From Polystyrenella longa (GTDB lineage: Bacteria; Planctomycetota; Planctomycetia; Planctomycetales; Planctomycetaceae), in contig NZ_CP036281.1 in the NCBI RefSeq assembly GCF_007750395.1, forward strand, positions 3,433,001 to 3,497,000: 64,000 bases of DNA, read 5' to 3'. The notes under the pieces were generated by a model that worked only from the letters and a program-made list of their open reading frames with translations, had not been told where the DNA came from and did no database searches. A program made the translations under genes and the position numbers. Shown piece by piece: positions 49,410 through 58,544 of the stretch (positions are counted from its first letter, which is position 1; the number at the start of each line of letters is the position of its first letter).

Positions 49410-50420
49410 TTATTCAGCAGCTTGACTTGCCGCGAGCGATTCTTGTGTCACCAGGTCAACGGGCGTCTCTTTGTCATCTGGTGTTCCACCCGATTCCAGA
49501 ATTTCCAAGGCGTACTCAATTCCAAACACGGCGAGTTGGTCACCATGCTGATCCGCTGTCGCGAGAATATTGCCCGCCTTGATCGCTTCCTGAACCGCAT
49601 TGATATTGTCAAACCCCACAATCTGCACCTGTCCCAGTTTGTCTGCGGAGCGGACGGCGGCCAACGTCCCAAGTGCCATACTGTCATTACTACAGAAGAA
49701 GGCCTTCAACCCAGGCTGCTGTGTCATGATGTCGCCGGCGACCTGATTCGCCCGGTCCATCTCCCATTGAGCACTCTGTGAGGAAACCAAGTTCAACCCG
49801 GCCGCTTCGATGGACTCCATGAAACCTGCTTTTCGTTGTTGCGCGTTGTACGCCGTCGGAATTCCCTCAAGCAGCGCAACTTCGTCCCCTTCCGCCAGCT
49901 TACCGGCGAGATAGTCACCTACTTCCTTCGCTCCTGCTTTATTGTCCGGTCCTACAAAAGGAATACTGATTTTCTGCTGAGTCAGGACTTCGGCATCGAG
50001 CTTGTTATCAATATTGATGACCACAATCCCCTGCTCTTGTGCCCGGCGACAAGCTGTGACGAGTGACTTTGAGTCTGCGGGAGCAATGACGATGGCATCC
50101 ACCTGCTGCACCATCATCTCTTCGATGAGTTGCACTTGCCGACTGACATCGCGTTCATCTTTAATACCATCGACGAGCAGCTCGTACTGATCCGCATGTG
50201 CGGCCTGATGAGTCCGGGCCCCCTCGGCCATGGTAGAGAAAAACTCATTCGCCAACGACTTCATCACCAGAGCGATACGCGGCTTCTTTGGTTCATCGGA
50301 AGTGGAATCCGAAGTATCAGGACCGTCGGTACATCCTGTCATCATGAAGGAGAAGAGGATCAGCAGGAAAACCCACTTGAAGAGACTCTGACCGGGGATC
50401 GTTTTTGATTGAGCACACAT
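49410..50420 (-). CDS. rbsB: Periplasmic sugar-binding lipoprotein, RbsB type
   Basis: 336-residue solute-binding protein starting at the ATG at 50420, with GGAG seven bases before it; an upstream ATG at 50450 has none. The signal ends in a lipobox with MMTGC, so it is a lipoprotein, where E. coli RbsB is soluble. The fold shows RIALVMKSLANEFF, DAIVIAPADSKSLVTACRRAQEQGIVVINID, FVGPDNKAGAKEVGDYLAG and GFDNINAVQEAIKAGNILATADQ, which match the type I periplasmic ribose/galactose-binding family. Substrate is probably ribose because rbsK precedes it by 50 bases. Operon order rbsK-rbsB-rbsC. Confidence 0.93.
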   Translation of the reverse strand: MCAQSKTIPGQSLFKWVFLLILFSFMMTGCTDGPDTSDSTSDEPKKPRIALVMKSLANEFFSTMAEGARTHQAAHADQYELLVDGIKDERDVSRQVQLIEEMMVQQVDAIVIAPADSKSLVTACRRAQEQGIVVINIDNKLDAEVLTQQKISIPFVGPDNKAGAKEVGDYLAGKLAEGDEVALLEGIPTAYNAQQRKAGFMESIEAAGLNLVSSQSAQWEMDRANQVAGDIMTQQPGLKAFFCSNDSMALGTLAAVRSADKLGQVQIVGFDNINAVQEAIKAGNILATADQHGDQLAVFGIEYALEILESGGTPDDKETPVDLVTQESLAASQAAE

Positions 50421-50470
50421 GGATTCACTCCACTGAAGAAGACGGGGCATTTAAGAATAAGGGTATTTAA

Positions 50471-51439
50471 TCAGAGTCTGGTTTGTTCTTTGAAGAGACG
50501 GTCGACTTCAGCCCGAGAAGGCATGGCAGGCTGAGCCCCAAGCTTCGTAGTTGCCAGGGAACCGGTGATGCATCCATATTGTACCGCATTCGCCAATGAC
50601 TTTCCTTCGACCAATGCCACTGCCAGCCCCGCGTTGAAGGCGTCGCCAGCAGCAGTGGTATCCACCACGTTCACTTCCGGAGCTGTAATATGAGTGGCGT
50701 GTCCCGCTTCGTCAACAACCAGTGCCCCGTCGGCTCCTAATTTGATTACCACGGTTGATGCCCCCCGCCGCTGTAGTTCTTCCGCCGCGCGTTGGGCGTC
50801 TTCGGTCGTCGTGACGGTGAAACCAACCAACAGCTCTGCTTCCGTCTGATTGGGCGTCATGATATCAGCAACATACATCCGCGAACCCAATTGCTCTGCT
50901 GGCATGGGTGCTGGATCGAGCATGGTTAATACCCCTTGTTCCTGACAGCGTTCGAGTACAAGTTCGACCACCGGGTGTGGAATCTCCAATTGCAGCAAAA
51001 CGAGATCGGCATCCGAAATGACGTTTTCCCAGGTATCAATATCGTCTGTCGTGATTTGTCCGTTTGCACCGCTCACGATCGTGATGCAGTTTTGCCCACT
51101 CTCTTCTACGCCAATCAGCGCTACTCCGCTGGACTGATTCTCGGAAACGAGTATCGAGGACGTCGCCACACCAGCTTCTTTCAGAGAGGACTGTAACACT
51201 GGTCCGAAAGAATCGTCTCCCAATCGGCCTAGCATGGTCGTCTCCGCCTTCAAACGGGTGGCCGCCACGGCCTGATTCGCCCCTTTTCCCCCGGGCAGTT
51301 GATCCAACTGCTGGCTCGCCACTGTCTCGCCCGGTTTGGGTAATCGATCGACCCGCGCGACGAGATCCATGTTAATCGACCCCACCACCACAATACGGGG
51401 ACGCTGACCAGTCGGGATAAAATTACCAGGAATAACCAT
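50471..51439 (-). CDS. rbsK: Ribokinase
   Basis: 322-residue PfkB-family kinase phosphorylating ribose at O5. PfkB signature 1 GSINMDLV at the N-terminus, LPGGKGANQAVAA, and the C-terminal anion hole DTTAAGDAFNAGL with the catalytic aspartate. The conserved glycine of DTTGAGD is replaced by Ala, which also occurs in other ribokinases. It starts at 51439 with an ATG and 13 residues precede the core. First gene of the rbsK-rbsB-rbsC run; no rbsD or LacI-type regulator is next to it. Confidence 0.92.
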   Translation of the reverse strand: MVIPGNFIPTGQRPRIVVVGSINMDLVARVDRLPKPGETVASQQLDQLPGGKGANQAVAATRLKAETTMLGRLGDDSFGPVLQSSLKEAGVATSSILVSENQSSGVALIGVEESGQNCITIVSGANGQITTDDIDTWENVISDADLVLLQLEIPHPVVELVLERCQEQGVLTMLDPAPMPAEQLGSRMYVADIMTPNQTEAELLVGFTVTTTEDAQRAAEELQRRGASTVVIKLGADGALVVDEAGHATHITAPEVNVVDTTAAGDAFNAGLAVALVEGKSLANAVQYGCITGSLATTKLGAQPAMPSRAEVDRLFKEQTRL

Positions 51440-51766
51440 AAAATCGAGGTTTCAAAACACCACGCTCCGTAAATGTCACATTAGGGCGCGATGAGGATTT
51501 GGGAAAGCTACCGAGTGGGTAGAATGCGAGATAACACCAACCGCAATTGTTTCAGTGCGATCTGGCTTTTACAGTATCTTCATCAATATGGCAGTATTCA
51601 AGCAACCTCGACGATATCACAAGTTAGATTCCAGCTTTGCCAGCAGAATTCCTCTTGTCGCATAACGGGGAATGACTACAGTTTGGCACGCGCAAGAGTC
51701 GAACGGGCAGTTATTTTGCGCAATAGACAGCCTCAGGAAACTGATGAAGCAAGAAGGAGGTGAAGT
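51440..51766. other. Divergent promoter region between rbsK and a barrel protein
   Basis: 327 bases with no supported gene. A short inverted repeat CTACC-gagtg-GGTAG lies at 51508-51522. AAGGAGGTG at its end is the ribosome site of the next gene. Confidence 0.35.
51753..51761 (+). promoter_or_regulatory. Very strong Shine-Dalgarno site deciding a GTG start
   Basis: AAGGAGGTG, near-perfect anti-16S complement, six bases before the GTG at 51767. It fixes the start of the gene at 51767-52846. Confidence 0.8.
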
Positions 51767-52846
51767 GTGCAGGTTGGAATTGCTGAATGGATTCGGCGTT
51801 CGCTCTGCTGCGCACTCGCTTTTCCCGTGGGGATTGCCCTTGGTTTTGTCGCTATAGGCAATATCGTTGTGGGAGATGATGAGGTCAACCGCACCACGCC
51901 CGCCTTTCACTCATTAGCAGGGTCAATTCCCCTCGCTGGCGATGACCCCGAATCGAACTCATTTCTTGAACCGAGCGAGGTCTTTCAAGCTTTTTCTGAG
52001 GGAGACGCATCCCAACCTGAACTAACTGTAGTGGGAGGCCCGCCGAGGAACCTGAAAGAGTTGATGAAACCGATCATCCGTTTGAATGGGGAATATATCA
52101 CCGATGGGGGTGATGTCCCATTGGCAACAACCGGCATTCGTGTAAGCGTGCCGACTTATCCCCTGTGGGGACCACCGCCACCGCTGATCGACCTGGGTTA
52201 CCAATCGACCTGGCTCCACACTCCAGCCGAAATGCAGCTTCCCGAACATTTCCATGAGTACCAGGTGGGGGCAAGCTGGATGCGAATCCTCAATGAGGAT
52301 TGGAAAATGCGTCTCTGGGCGGGAACATCCTTCAACACCGACGGAGAGAACACGAGCAGCGATGCCCTGCAATTCCGGGGTGGCTTGTTTGCGATCTACT
52401 CTGTTTCCCCGGAATTCGAATGGATCATGGGAGTCGTCGCCTTGGGCCGGAGTGACCTGCCCGCTGTCCCTGCACTTGGGTTAATCTATCGCCCCAATGA
52501 CGACTGGACGTTCGACTTCACCTTCCCTCGACCACAGGCAACCTACGTTTATGAGCGAACGGACGACCGACAGCACTCTGTTTATTTGGGCGGAGGCCTG
52601 AACGGAACAACGTGGGCATTCGCCGAACCGAATGGTCGAGAGAACCAGATCACCTACAGCGACTGGCGCGCAGTCCTGGGGTGGGAATCCTCCCCCTTCT
52701 CTCCCACGGGTAGCCGCTTTACTCCCGGCAAGCGCCTCAAAGTGGAAACCGGCTACGTCTTCGCCCGCCGACTCGAATTCGACGACGTCCGCCCCGACAT
52801 TTCGCTGAACAACGGCTGGACTGTTAACGCATCGTTCAATTTCTGA
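51767..52846 (+). CDS. Putative outer-membrane beta-barrel protein, unknown
   Basis: 359-residue protein starting at a GTG (51767), preceded by a near-consensus AAGGAGG. A hydrophobic segment (about residues 11-33) precedes a Ser/Pro-rich region, and the body has many short strands with aromatic residues in alternation (HEYQVGASWMRI, WKMRLWAGTSF, FRGGLFAIYSV, GLIYRPNDDWTFDFTF), ending in a terminal Phe (VNASFNF). That end pattern is the signature of outer-membrane barrels. It has no recognised family name here and no enzymatic motif. It is divergent from rbsK and 178 bases before the sulfatase gene; a role in nutrient passage is a guess. Confidence 0.6.
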   Translation: MQVGIAEWIRRSLCCALAFPVGIALGFVAIGNIVVGDDEVNRTTPAFHSLAGSIPLAGDDPESNSFLEPSEVFQAFSEGDASQPELTVVGGPPRNLKELMKPIIRLNGEYITDGGDVPLATTGIRVSVPTYPLWGPPPPLIDLGYQSTWLHTPAEMQLPEHFHEYQVGASWMRILNEDWKMRLWAGTSFNTDGENTSSDALQFRGGLFAIYSVSPEFEWIMGVVALGRSDLPAVPALGLIYRPNDDWTFDFTFPRPQATYVYERTDDRQHSVYLGGGLNGTTWAFAEPNGRENQITYSDWRAVLGWESSPFSPTGSRFTPGKRLKVETGYVFARRLEFDDVRPDISLNNGWTVNASFNF

Positions 52847-53024
52847 CACCGCACGATCAACGCCATTCCGCTTGATCGTCCCCAACCGATTAGCTTCGGT
52901 TCATATATCTCACTGGAAATGCGCCGGGTGAGCCGGTTACATTGGAGGTTAGCTGTGGCACTGCCGCCGCAATGTTTCCCTTCTTTGCCTCGATCTGGCT
53001 ACTTAAACAGGAACAGGAATTGAG

Positions 53025-54470
53025 ATGCGTCTGCTCGTTCTTTGCTTTGTCGCTGTTCTTTTCACTCTCCCCTCTCTGGCGAAAGGGGCTGAGCAGAAAA
53101 ACGTCTTGTTCATCGCGGTTGACGATCTTCGGGCACAACTCAACTGTTATGGTGACGACCTGGTCATCTCGCCTCATGTCGATCGATTGGCGGCGGAGGG
53201 GACTCTTTTCGAGCGGGCTTACTGCCAGCAGACTGTTTGCAATCCGTCGCGGGCTTCCGTCATGACCGGGCTGCGACCCGATACATTACGCGTCTATGAC
53301 CTGCCGACGCATTTTCGGCAAATTCGCCCTGACGCCGTGACGTTACCGCAATCGATGATGCAGGCAGGGTATTACGCTCGCGATGTCGGCAAGATTTTTC
53401 ACAACTATCGACAGGATGAATATCAAGGGGACCCGACCTCCTGGTCTGTTCCCGCTGTCTTGCATTACGGAACGCACGGAAAAGATTTGCCGCAGGTAGA
53501 AGGAGAGATACCGCCGGATCACTCATCGGCCCTGACGCAGACGAAAAGCCGTGATGTCCCCGACTATGCCTATTACGATGGTCAAGTCGCCGACGCAGCG
53601 ATTAAAGCATTGCATGAAATCAAAGAGCTCGATCAACCCTTTTTCTTTGCAGTCGGGTTCTGGAAACCCCACTTGCCATTCAATGCCCCTAAAAAGTATT
53701 GGGACATGTATAACAGGGAGAACATTCCTGTTCCGGAACACATCGGGCACCCGGAGAACGTGCCTGAGATCGCATTAACCAAATATCGCATTGATGGATC
53801 AAAGAATAATCTGACGACTGAAGATCTGCGAGAGTTGCATCACGGGCACTTGGCCGCGATCACCTACATGGACGCTCAGATTGGTCGCGTGCTGACGGAA
53901 CTCGATTCACTCGATATGCGGAAGAATACGATCATCATTTTTTGGTCCGATCATGGCCTACATATTGGTGAACATGGGTTGTACAGCAAAACGACTCTGT
54001 TTGAACTTGATGCTCAAGTTCCGATGATCATCGCTACCCCCGATCATCCGGGCGGACAACGGACGGACGCTTTGGTGGAACTGCTTGACATTTATCCGAC
54101 GGTCATGGAATTGGCCGGCTTGGAAGTTCCCAATGTGCTGGAAGGGAAGTCACTGGTTCCGCTACTCAATGATCCAGAAACTCCTGGTGCCGCTGCAGCG
54201 ATGACACAGACCCCCCGCCCGAATTATCCTCGGGGTAAGACACCGGAAGTCATGGGTTATTCGATTCGGACGGACACCCTTCGGTACACCGAATGGCGAG
54301 ACCATCTCACTGGTAAGGTTATTGCTCGCGAGTTATACGACCATGAGCAGGATCCTCTGGAAACAGTCAATGCGATTGGAGATGATCTATACGCTGATCA
54401 ACTTCCTGAACTGGAAAAACTTCTGGAAGAGAAAGTTTCCTCAGCACACCCTCCTGAAGCGAAGAAATAG
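53025..54470 (+). CDS. Secreted type I sulfatase, iduronate-2-sulfatase-like
   Basis: 481-residue exported enzyme removing sulfate from sulfated glycans. Signal peptide residues 1-21. Metal pair Asp33/Asp34 in AVDDLRA, formylglycine motif CNPSR at Cys72-Arg76 (cysteine type, needing formylglycine-generating enzyme), then [20 protein letters not shown], and the metal site [17 protein letters not shown]. The overall order with [20 protein letters not shown]-like segment matches iduronate-2-sulfatases. AGGA lies before the ATG at 53025. It is followed 78 bases later by a sialidase and then a transporter on the same strand. The maturase is not in the window. Confidence 0.92.
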   Translation: MRLLVLCFVAVLFTLPSLAKGAEQKNVLFIAVDDLRAQLNCYGDDLVISPHVDRLAAEGTLFERAYCQQTVCNPSRASVMTGLRPDTLRVYDLPTHFRQIRPDAVTLPQSMMQAGYYARDVGKIFHNYRQDEYQGDPTSWSVPAVLHYGTHGKDLPQVEGEIPPDHSSALTQTKSRDVPDYAYYDGQVADAAIKALHEIKELDQPFFFAVGFWKPHLPFNAPKKYWDMYNRENIPVPEHIGHPENVPEIALTKYRIDGSKNNLTTEDLRELHHGHLAAITYMDAQIGRVLTELDSLDMRKNTIIIFWSDHGLHIGEHGLYSKTTLFELDAQVPMIIATPDHPGGQRTDALVELLDIYPTVMELAGLEVPNVLEGKSLVPLLNDPETPGAAAAMTQTPRPNYPRGKTPEVMGYSIRTDTLRYTEWRDHLTGKVIARELYDHEQDPLETVNAIGDDLYADQLPELEKLLEEKVSSAHPPEAKK

Positions 54471-54548
54471 CATTACTGTGACGCAAGCTATTCAAGATCC
54501 TAAGACAAACTCACCTCCATCCCCATTACAGCTAGAGACTCACCTACC

Positions 54549-55736
54549 ATGCGAATGACTTCCAACTGTATTGTGCTCGTGTTCGTCACCTTGCTTGGCA
54601 CTCTGCCCGCCTCTTTATTCGGTGAAGAATCGAAACCACAGGCATCACTGAATGTCGAACACAGGATTGCCGCGATTGAATCTGGCCGATTTCATGGTTG
54701 GCCGGCGAATAACGGGGTCTGGCAATGGGGAAACGACATTCTCGTCGGTTACACGCAAGGCGATTTTGAAGTCAAAGATGGACATAACATTTCGGGTCGG
54801 CAGGACTCTCTGCTCTCTTTCAGTGATGACGGTGGCGAGACGTGGGAAATGATCGACCCGGAGAATTTTCTGGATGATGAAAACAAACTGTTCCTGGGTA
54901 AAGGGAAGACAAAGCTAACAGAACCTATCGACTTTACTCATCCAGGATTTGCTTTACGCATCTTCGCGACGGGGTATCATGGAAATGATGATCCCACGGG
55001 AGGTTTCTTTTACTCTTACGATAAAGGCCGCACCTGGAATGGACCGTATGAATTTACGGGACTCGTTGAACATTCAGAGCTGAAAGGAAACCAACTCAAC
55101 CCGCGGACAGATTATCTGGTGCAGAATGGCAACCATGTACTAATTGTCATCTCGGCCCGAGAAGGATCCCGAGGAAAAGCTCGGATGGGCGTCATTGAAT
55201 CAACAGATGGAGGACTGACTTTTGACTTTGTCGCCTGGATCACTCCTGAGGATCCCGACTTCAACGCGATTATGAGCCAGACAGTTCAGCTCTCTGATAA
55301 GGAGTTTGTCTTTTCCTACCGCAAGATTTATCGTGACAGTGACAAACTAAGCACGGTGGAAACGTACAAGTCGACTGATGGCTGTCAAACTTGGAATGTC
55401 CTCAGCACAGTCAAAGTCATGCCGACACATTCGAACCCGCCTGCACTGGTGGCGTTACAAGATGGACGCCTCTGTTGTATTTATGGGGATCGCCAAGTTG
55501 GTGAAATACGCGGACGCTACAGCAGCGATCAAGGGGAAACATGGGGACCAGAATTTATTATTCGAGACGACTTCATGGCCTTGGAGAGCGATCCTGATTC
55601 TCAAGGTCGAATCAATACGGACTGTGGATACCCGCGAATGGTGCAGCGGCCCGACGGTAAGTTGGTCGCCATGTATTACTGGGCCACTGCAGAACATCCC
55701 GAACAGCATATTGCCGTCTCGATCTGGACTCCTTAA
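54549..55736 (+). CDS. Secreted sialidase-family protein with Asp-box repeats
   Basis: 395-residue exported protein with signal peptide (about 1-25). The six-bladed propeller is marked by Asp boxes: SFSDDGGETWEM, YSYDKGRTWNG, ESTDGGLTFDF, KSTDGCQTWNV and YSSDQGETWGP. The first blade has GRFHGWPANNGVWQWGND in place of the usual RIP motif, so the substrate may not be sialic acid; other BNR-propeller hydrolases and rhamnogalacturonan lyases are possible. The C-terminus VAMYYWATAEHPEQHIAVSIW is typical of planctomycete BNR proteins. It sits between a sulfatase and a transporter. Confidence 0.85.
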   Translation: MRMTSNCIVLVFVTLLGTLPASLFGEESKPQASLNVEHRIAAIESGRFHGWPANNGVWQWGNDILVGYTQGDFEVKDGHNISGRQDSLLSFSDDGGETWEMIDPENFLDDENKLFLGKGKTKLTEPIDFTHPGFALRIFATGYHGNDDPTGGFFYSYDKGRTWNGPYEFTGLVEHSELKGNQLNPRTDYLVQNGNHVLIVISAREGSRGKARMGVIESTDGGLTFDFVAWITPEDPDFNAIMSQTVQLSDKEFVFSYRKIYRDSDKLSTVETYKSTDGCQTWNVLSTVKVMPTHSNPPALVALQDGRLCCIYGDRQVGEIRGRYSSDQGETWGPEFIIRDDFMALESDPDSQGRINTDCGYPRMVQRPDGKLVAMYYWATAEHPEQHIAVSIWTP

Positions 55737-55799
55737 TTAAAGGGCCCTGAAGTTCGTACTGACTTTATCTGTTTCTTTCTGGAAGAATAACGAGACTCG

Positions 55800-57023
55800 A
55801 TGAATTCATACGAATTTTGGATAACGGCGGCGATCACCGTAGGCGCTATTATTCCTGCTGGAATTCTGATCTGGCCGAAAGTGTCCCGGTCGACTTGGTG
55901 GCAGGCGACGGTCACTCCGCTGGCCTCGATCATTGGGAGTGGCTTTCTCGTTCTGGGGCCGATACTGGTTCGCGAATACGGAGAGTTGGCTCCACTGATG
56001 ATGTTGGCCCTCTGTGGGGTCGCCTACCTGTTTGGGAACGCAATCCGATACAACATTCGCCACTACGAATCTCAAACTGAAAAACTGCCAAAATATGTCC
56101 ACGTCGCGGAGTCGATTTCGGCGTGGATGCTCGCTTTCGCGTACATCATTTCTGTCGCCTACTACCTGAACCTGCTGGGCTCATTCGCTGTTTCTCAAAC
56201 GAGCATCAACAGCCAGACTGCCGGAAGAGTGGTCACGACTTGTGTGCTGCTCTTCATTGGCTGCTTTGGTTACTTTGCAGGGCTGAAAAAGCTTGAGAAT
56301 CTAGAAGAGACGGCCGTCACGATCAAGCTGTCAATCATTGGTGGCTTGCTCATCGGCATGACTCTTTATGCCTGGAATTTGTTCAGTCAAGGTGATCTCA
56401 TCACCAACACGATTCCCGACTTTTCCTCTCATGCCTTGTATTTCGCCTTTGGGCTAGTGATCTGTGTACAAGGATTTGAAACCTCGCGTTACCTTGGTCA
56501 GGAGTATGATCCCGAGACGCGAATCAAGACAATGAAGTCGGCACAGTGGATCTCGACTATCATTTACGTGATCTACGTTTTCCTGATGTCGATTGCGTTT
56601 GTCGGAACCGAGATCGAAACGAGAGAAACAGCGATTATCGATGTCACGCGGGTCATCGCTCCCATCCTCCCCATTATGCTGGTCGTAGCAGCCGTTGCGG
56701 CCCAGTTCAGTGCGGGCGTCGCCGATACTGCCGGATGCGGTGGGTTGATCAATGAATTGTCGCGTAAAAAACTGTCTGATCGAGTCGGTTACAGCATTGT
56801 GACGATCGGAGGACTGGTGCTGACCTGGACGTCCGATGTTTTTCTGATTATCAGTTATGCGTCTCGCGCATTTGCGGTCTATTACGCACTCCAGTCCGCC
56901 GTGGCGGCACTCGTCGCCTGGCAGCATGAGAAGACGAACCATCGAGTTCGCTACTGCCTGCTGTACGGTTGCTTAAGCCTATTGGGCGTCGTCATCGCCA
57001 TTCTGGGAATTCCTGCCGAATGA
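55800..57023 (+). CDS. LeuT-fold (APC-like) membrane transporter
   Basis: 407-residue membrane protein of about 11 helices. The first helix region holds PLASIIGSGFLVLGP, where IGSGFL resembles the unwound glycine-rich segment in helix 1 of amino-acid/sodium symporters of the APC superfamily. FAFGLVICVQGFETSRYLGQEYD resembles helix 6 of the same fold. The substrate is not recognisable. It lies 63 bases after the sialidase gene on the same strand; uptake of the products of glycan breakdown is one possible role. The ATG at 55800 has no strong ribosome site. Confidence 0.75.
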   Translation: MNSYEFWITAAITVGAIIPAGILIWPKVSRSTWWQATVTPLASIIGSGFLVLGPILVREYGELAPLMMLALCGVAYLFGNAIRYNIRHYESQTEKLPKYVHVAESISAWMLAFAYIISVAYYLNLLGSFAVSQTSINSQTAGRVVTTCVLLFIGCFGYFAGLKKLENLEETAVTIKLSIIGGLLIGMTLYAWNLFSQGDLITNTIPDFSSHALYFAFGLVICVQGFETSRYLGQEYDPETRIKTMKSAQWISTIIYVIYVFLMSIAFVGTEIETRETAIIDVTRVIAPILPIMLVVAAVAAQFSAGVADTAGCGGLINELSRKKLSDRVGYSIVTIGGLVLTWTSDVFLIISYASRAFAVYYALQSAVAALVAWQHEKTNHRVRYCLLYGCLSLLGVVIAILGIPAE

Positions 57024-57255
57024 GGGCCTCCATCATTGGTTACAGAGGTATTTTCTCGCAGTGACAGTCAACCCACATTGCGCGAAAAATCCTGAAATAA
57101 TAGTAACAGACGCGAATTCAGCGAAAGGGCTGTGCAACCTCTTTATGCCACTGCGACAGGCATCTATAATCAACCCATGAGTAATTTGCTTCAGTAAGAA
57201 AGGAACGGACTGCCTCCCTTCGAGAAGTCCACTGCATTCACTCAGGATTGGTTTA

Positions 57256-57801
57256 ATGAACTTAAGCACCGTCCGACCAGACGTGTCGGAAATACAATAT
57301 CATCTCTTTGAACGATCGGTGCACCCCGAGTTGCTCAACCGACACCAGGGAATGACCATCCGCTTCAAGGATTACCAGGCCAGTCTTCATATTTGTGATG
57401 CCGGACATACCCTTTGTTTTCAACATCGAGATAAGTTGATTACAGAAGTCGTTGCCCCGATTGAAACACTGCTCCCACAGGAAAAACGTCTGATACGCCA
57501 TCATGTAAAAGGCTGTCGAGACCACGAGTACGAGTTTTCTTTCGGTGTCAATTATCAGAATTCCTGCCAAGTCGAACTCGTTGATGCGGAAGTCTATCAC
57601 CAGATCCACGAGGAACTGCTGGTTGACAGCCAGAAGGTCAGAATGGTTTGCCAATTCCCTTCCGCCCACCGATTTTCCCTGTCTCCGCTGAGCCTCATCC
57701 ACACGGAAGCAATCGAAAACAGTTTTCTGGTGCATACGTATCACACGTATCCCGAGAACAGCTCCATCGTGAAAACGCAGACTCTCTTTGAACTGGTCTG
57801 A
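57256..57801 (+). CDS. DUF2617 family protein
   Basis: 181-residue protein recognised by its overall pattern as the DUF2617 family common in planctomycetes: opening VSEIQYHLFERSVHPELL, then YQASLHICDAGHTLCFQ, LITEVVAP and GCRDHEYEF, and a C-terminal THTYHTYPE-like segment (VHTYHTYPENSSIVKTQTLF). No activity is known for the family; the repeated His/Cys residues (CDAG, HHVKGC, HTYHTYPE) could bind metal. No signal peptide or helix is seen, so it is likely cytoplasmic. AGGA lies before the ATG. A 14-bp tandem repeat follows the stop. Confidence 0.8.
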   Translation: MNLSTVRPDVSEIQYHLFERSVHPELLNRHQGMTIRFKDYQASLHICDAGHTLCFQHRDKLITEVVAPIETLLPQEKRLIRHHVKGCRDHEYEFSFGVNYQNSCQVELVDAEVYHQIHEELLVDSQKVRMVCQFPSAHRFSLSPLSLIHTEAIENSFLVHTYHTYPENSSIVKTQTLFELV

Positions 57802-57803
57802 TC

Positions 57804-57829
57804 TTGTTTCACTGATTTTGTTTCACTGA
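57804..57829. repeat. Tandem repeat of TTGTTTCACTGA
   Basis: Two copies of the 12-bp unit (57804-57815 and 57818-57829), period 14, starting two bases after the DUF2617 stop codon. No clear function. Confidence 0.6.
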
Positions 57830-58018
57830 AAAAGATTCAGCCACATTTCCGTCATTGGTGATCGTACTGAAACGGAGGTTGTGGTCCAGAATCTTCTTGA
57901 CCCACGATATATAGGGGATTTACGATAGATCTTGCGTGGCCAACGCATATTCCCGATAGTTGTTTTAATGAGAGCTTCCCCGCTCCCACACCATCTGATT
58001 TCAATCCCGGTTCAATCG

Positions 58019-58045
58019 TTTACCACAACAGTGGATAAATATAAT
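58019..58045 (+). promoter_or_regulatory. Candidate promoter of the Tyr-rich protein gene
   Basis: Perfect TATAAT at 58040-58045 with a weak -35 (TTTACC, 58019-58024) 15 bases before it, 28 bases upstream of the ATG at 58073. Confidence 0.4.
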
Positions 58046-58072
58046 TGTGTTCCAATATAGGGGAAGCTCCAC

Positions 58073-58522
58073 ATGTTCATCCGTACGCTAACGTCAGTCG
58101 CATTGACGGTGGTCTGTGTGTACTGCGGAATCGGCTCTCCTCTGATAGCCGGAGAATCTTACTATCAATCGTCCCGACGGTATCATTACGACCGTCCGAC
58201 GTACGCTCAAAAGTATCGCCTGAACGATTACGATCGGCGGTCGTCTTACCCTCTGAGCACCGGGAAAAGAAATTACGGATACAACCCCCGCGACTACATG
58301 AAGCCCATCGCACGAATCGACCGTACACGTCGGCCACTCGGTTACCCTTATCGGTCTCCGTATCCGTACTACTATCCTTATTCGTTCTATTACGGGTTCT
58401 ATCCCTACTCGTATTACAACTTCTACCGCATTCCGTGGTACACGAATTACAACTACGGCTATTACCACGACCTCTACCGGCCGAACTACTCGACACCGAA
58501 CAATTACTCGTATGGGTATTGA
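58073..58522 (+). CDS. Small secreted Tyr-rich protein
   Basis: 149-residue exported protein. Signal peptide about residues 1-26, cleavage near PLIAG. The mature chain holds about 35 tyrosines in some 123 residues, with clusters such as YPYYYPYSFYYGFYPYSYY, plus Arg, Pro and Asn, and no Cys. No family is recognised. Tyr-rich low-complexity chains may be cross-linked as dityrosine, form adhesive or structural films, or bind metals; all are guesses. AGGGGAAG lies six bases before the ATG and a good -10 box about 30 bases upstream, so expression may be high. It converges with the ceramidase-like gene, 22 bases away. A plausible envelope partner of the YTV protein. Confidence 0.75.
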   Translation: MFIRTLTSVALTVVCVYCGIGSPLIAGESYYQSSRRYHYDRPTYAQKYRLNDYDRRSSYPLSTGKRNYGYNPRDYMKPIARIDRTRRPLGYPYRSPYPYYYPYSFYYGFYPYSYYNFYRIPWYTNYNYGYYHDLYRPNYSTPNNYSYGY

Positions 58523-58544
58523 TGAGCGAAGCGAGAGTTCATGA

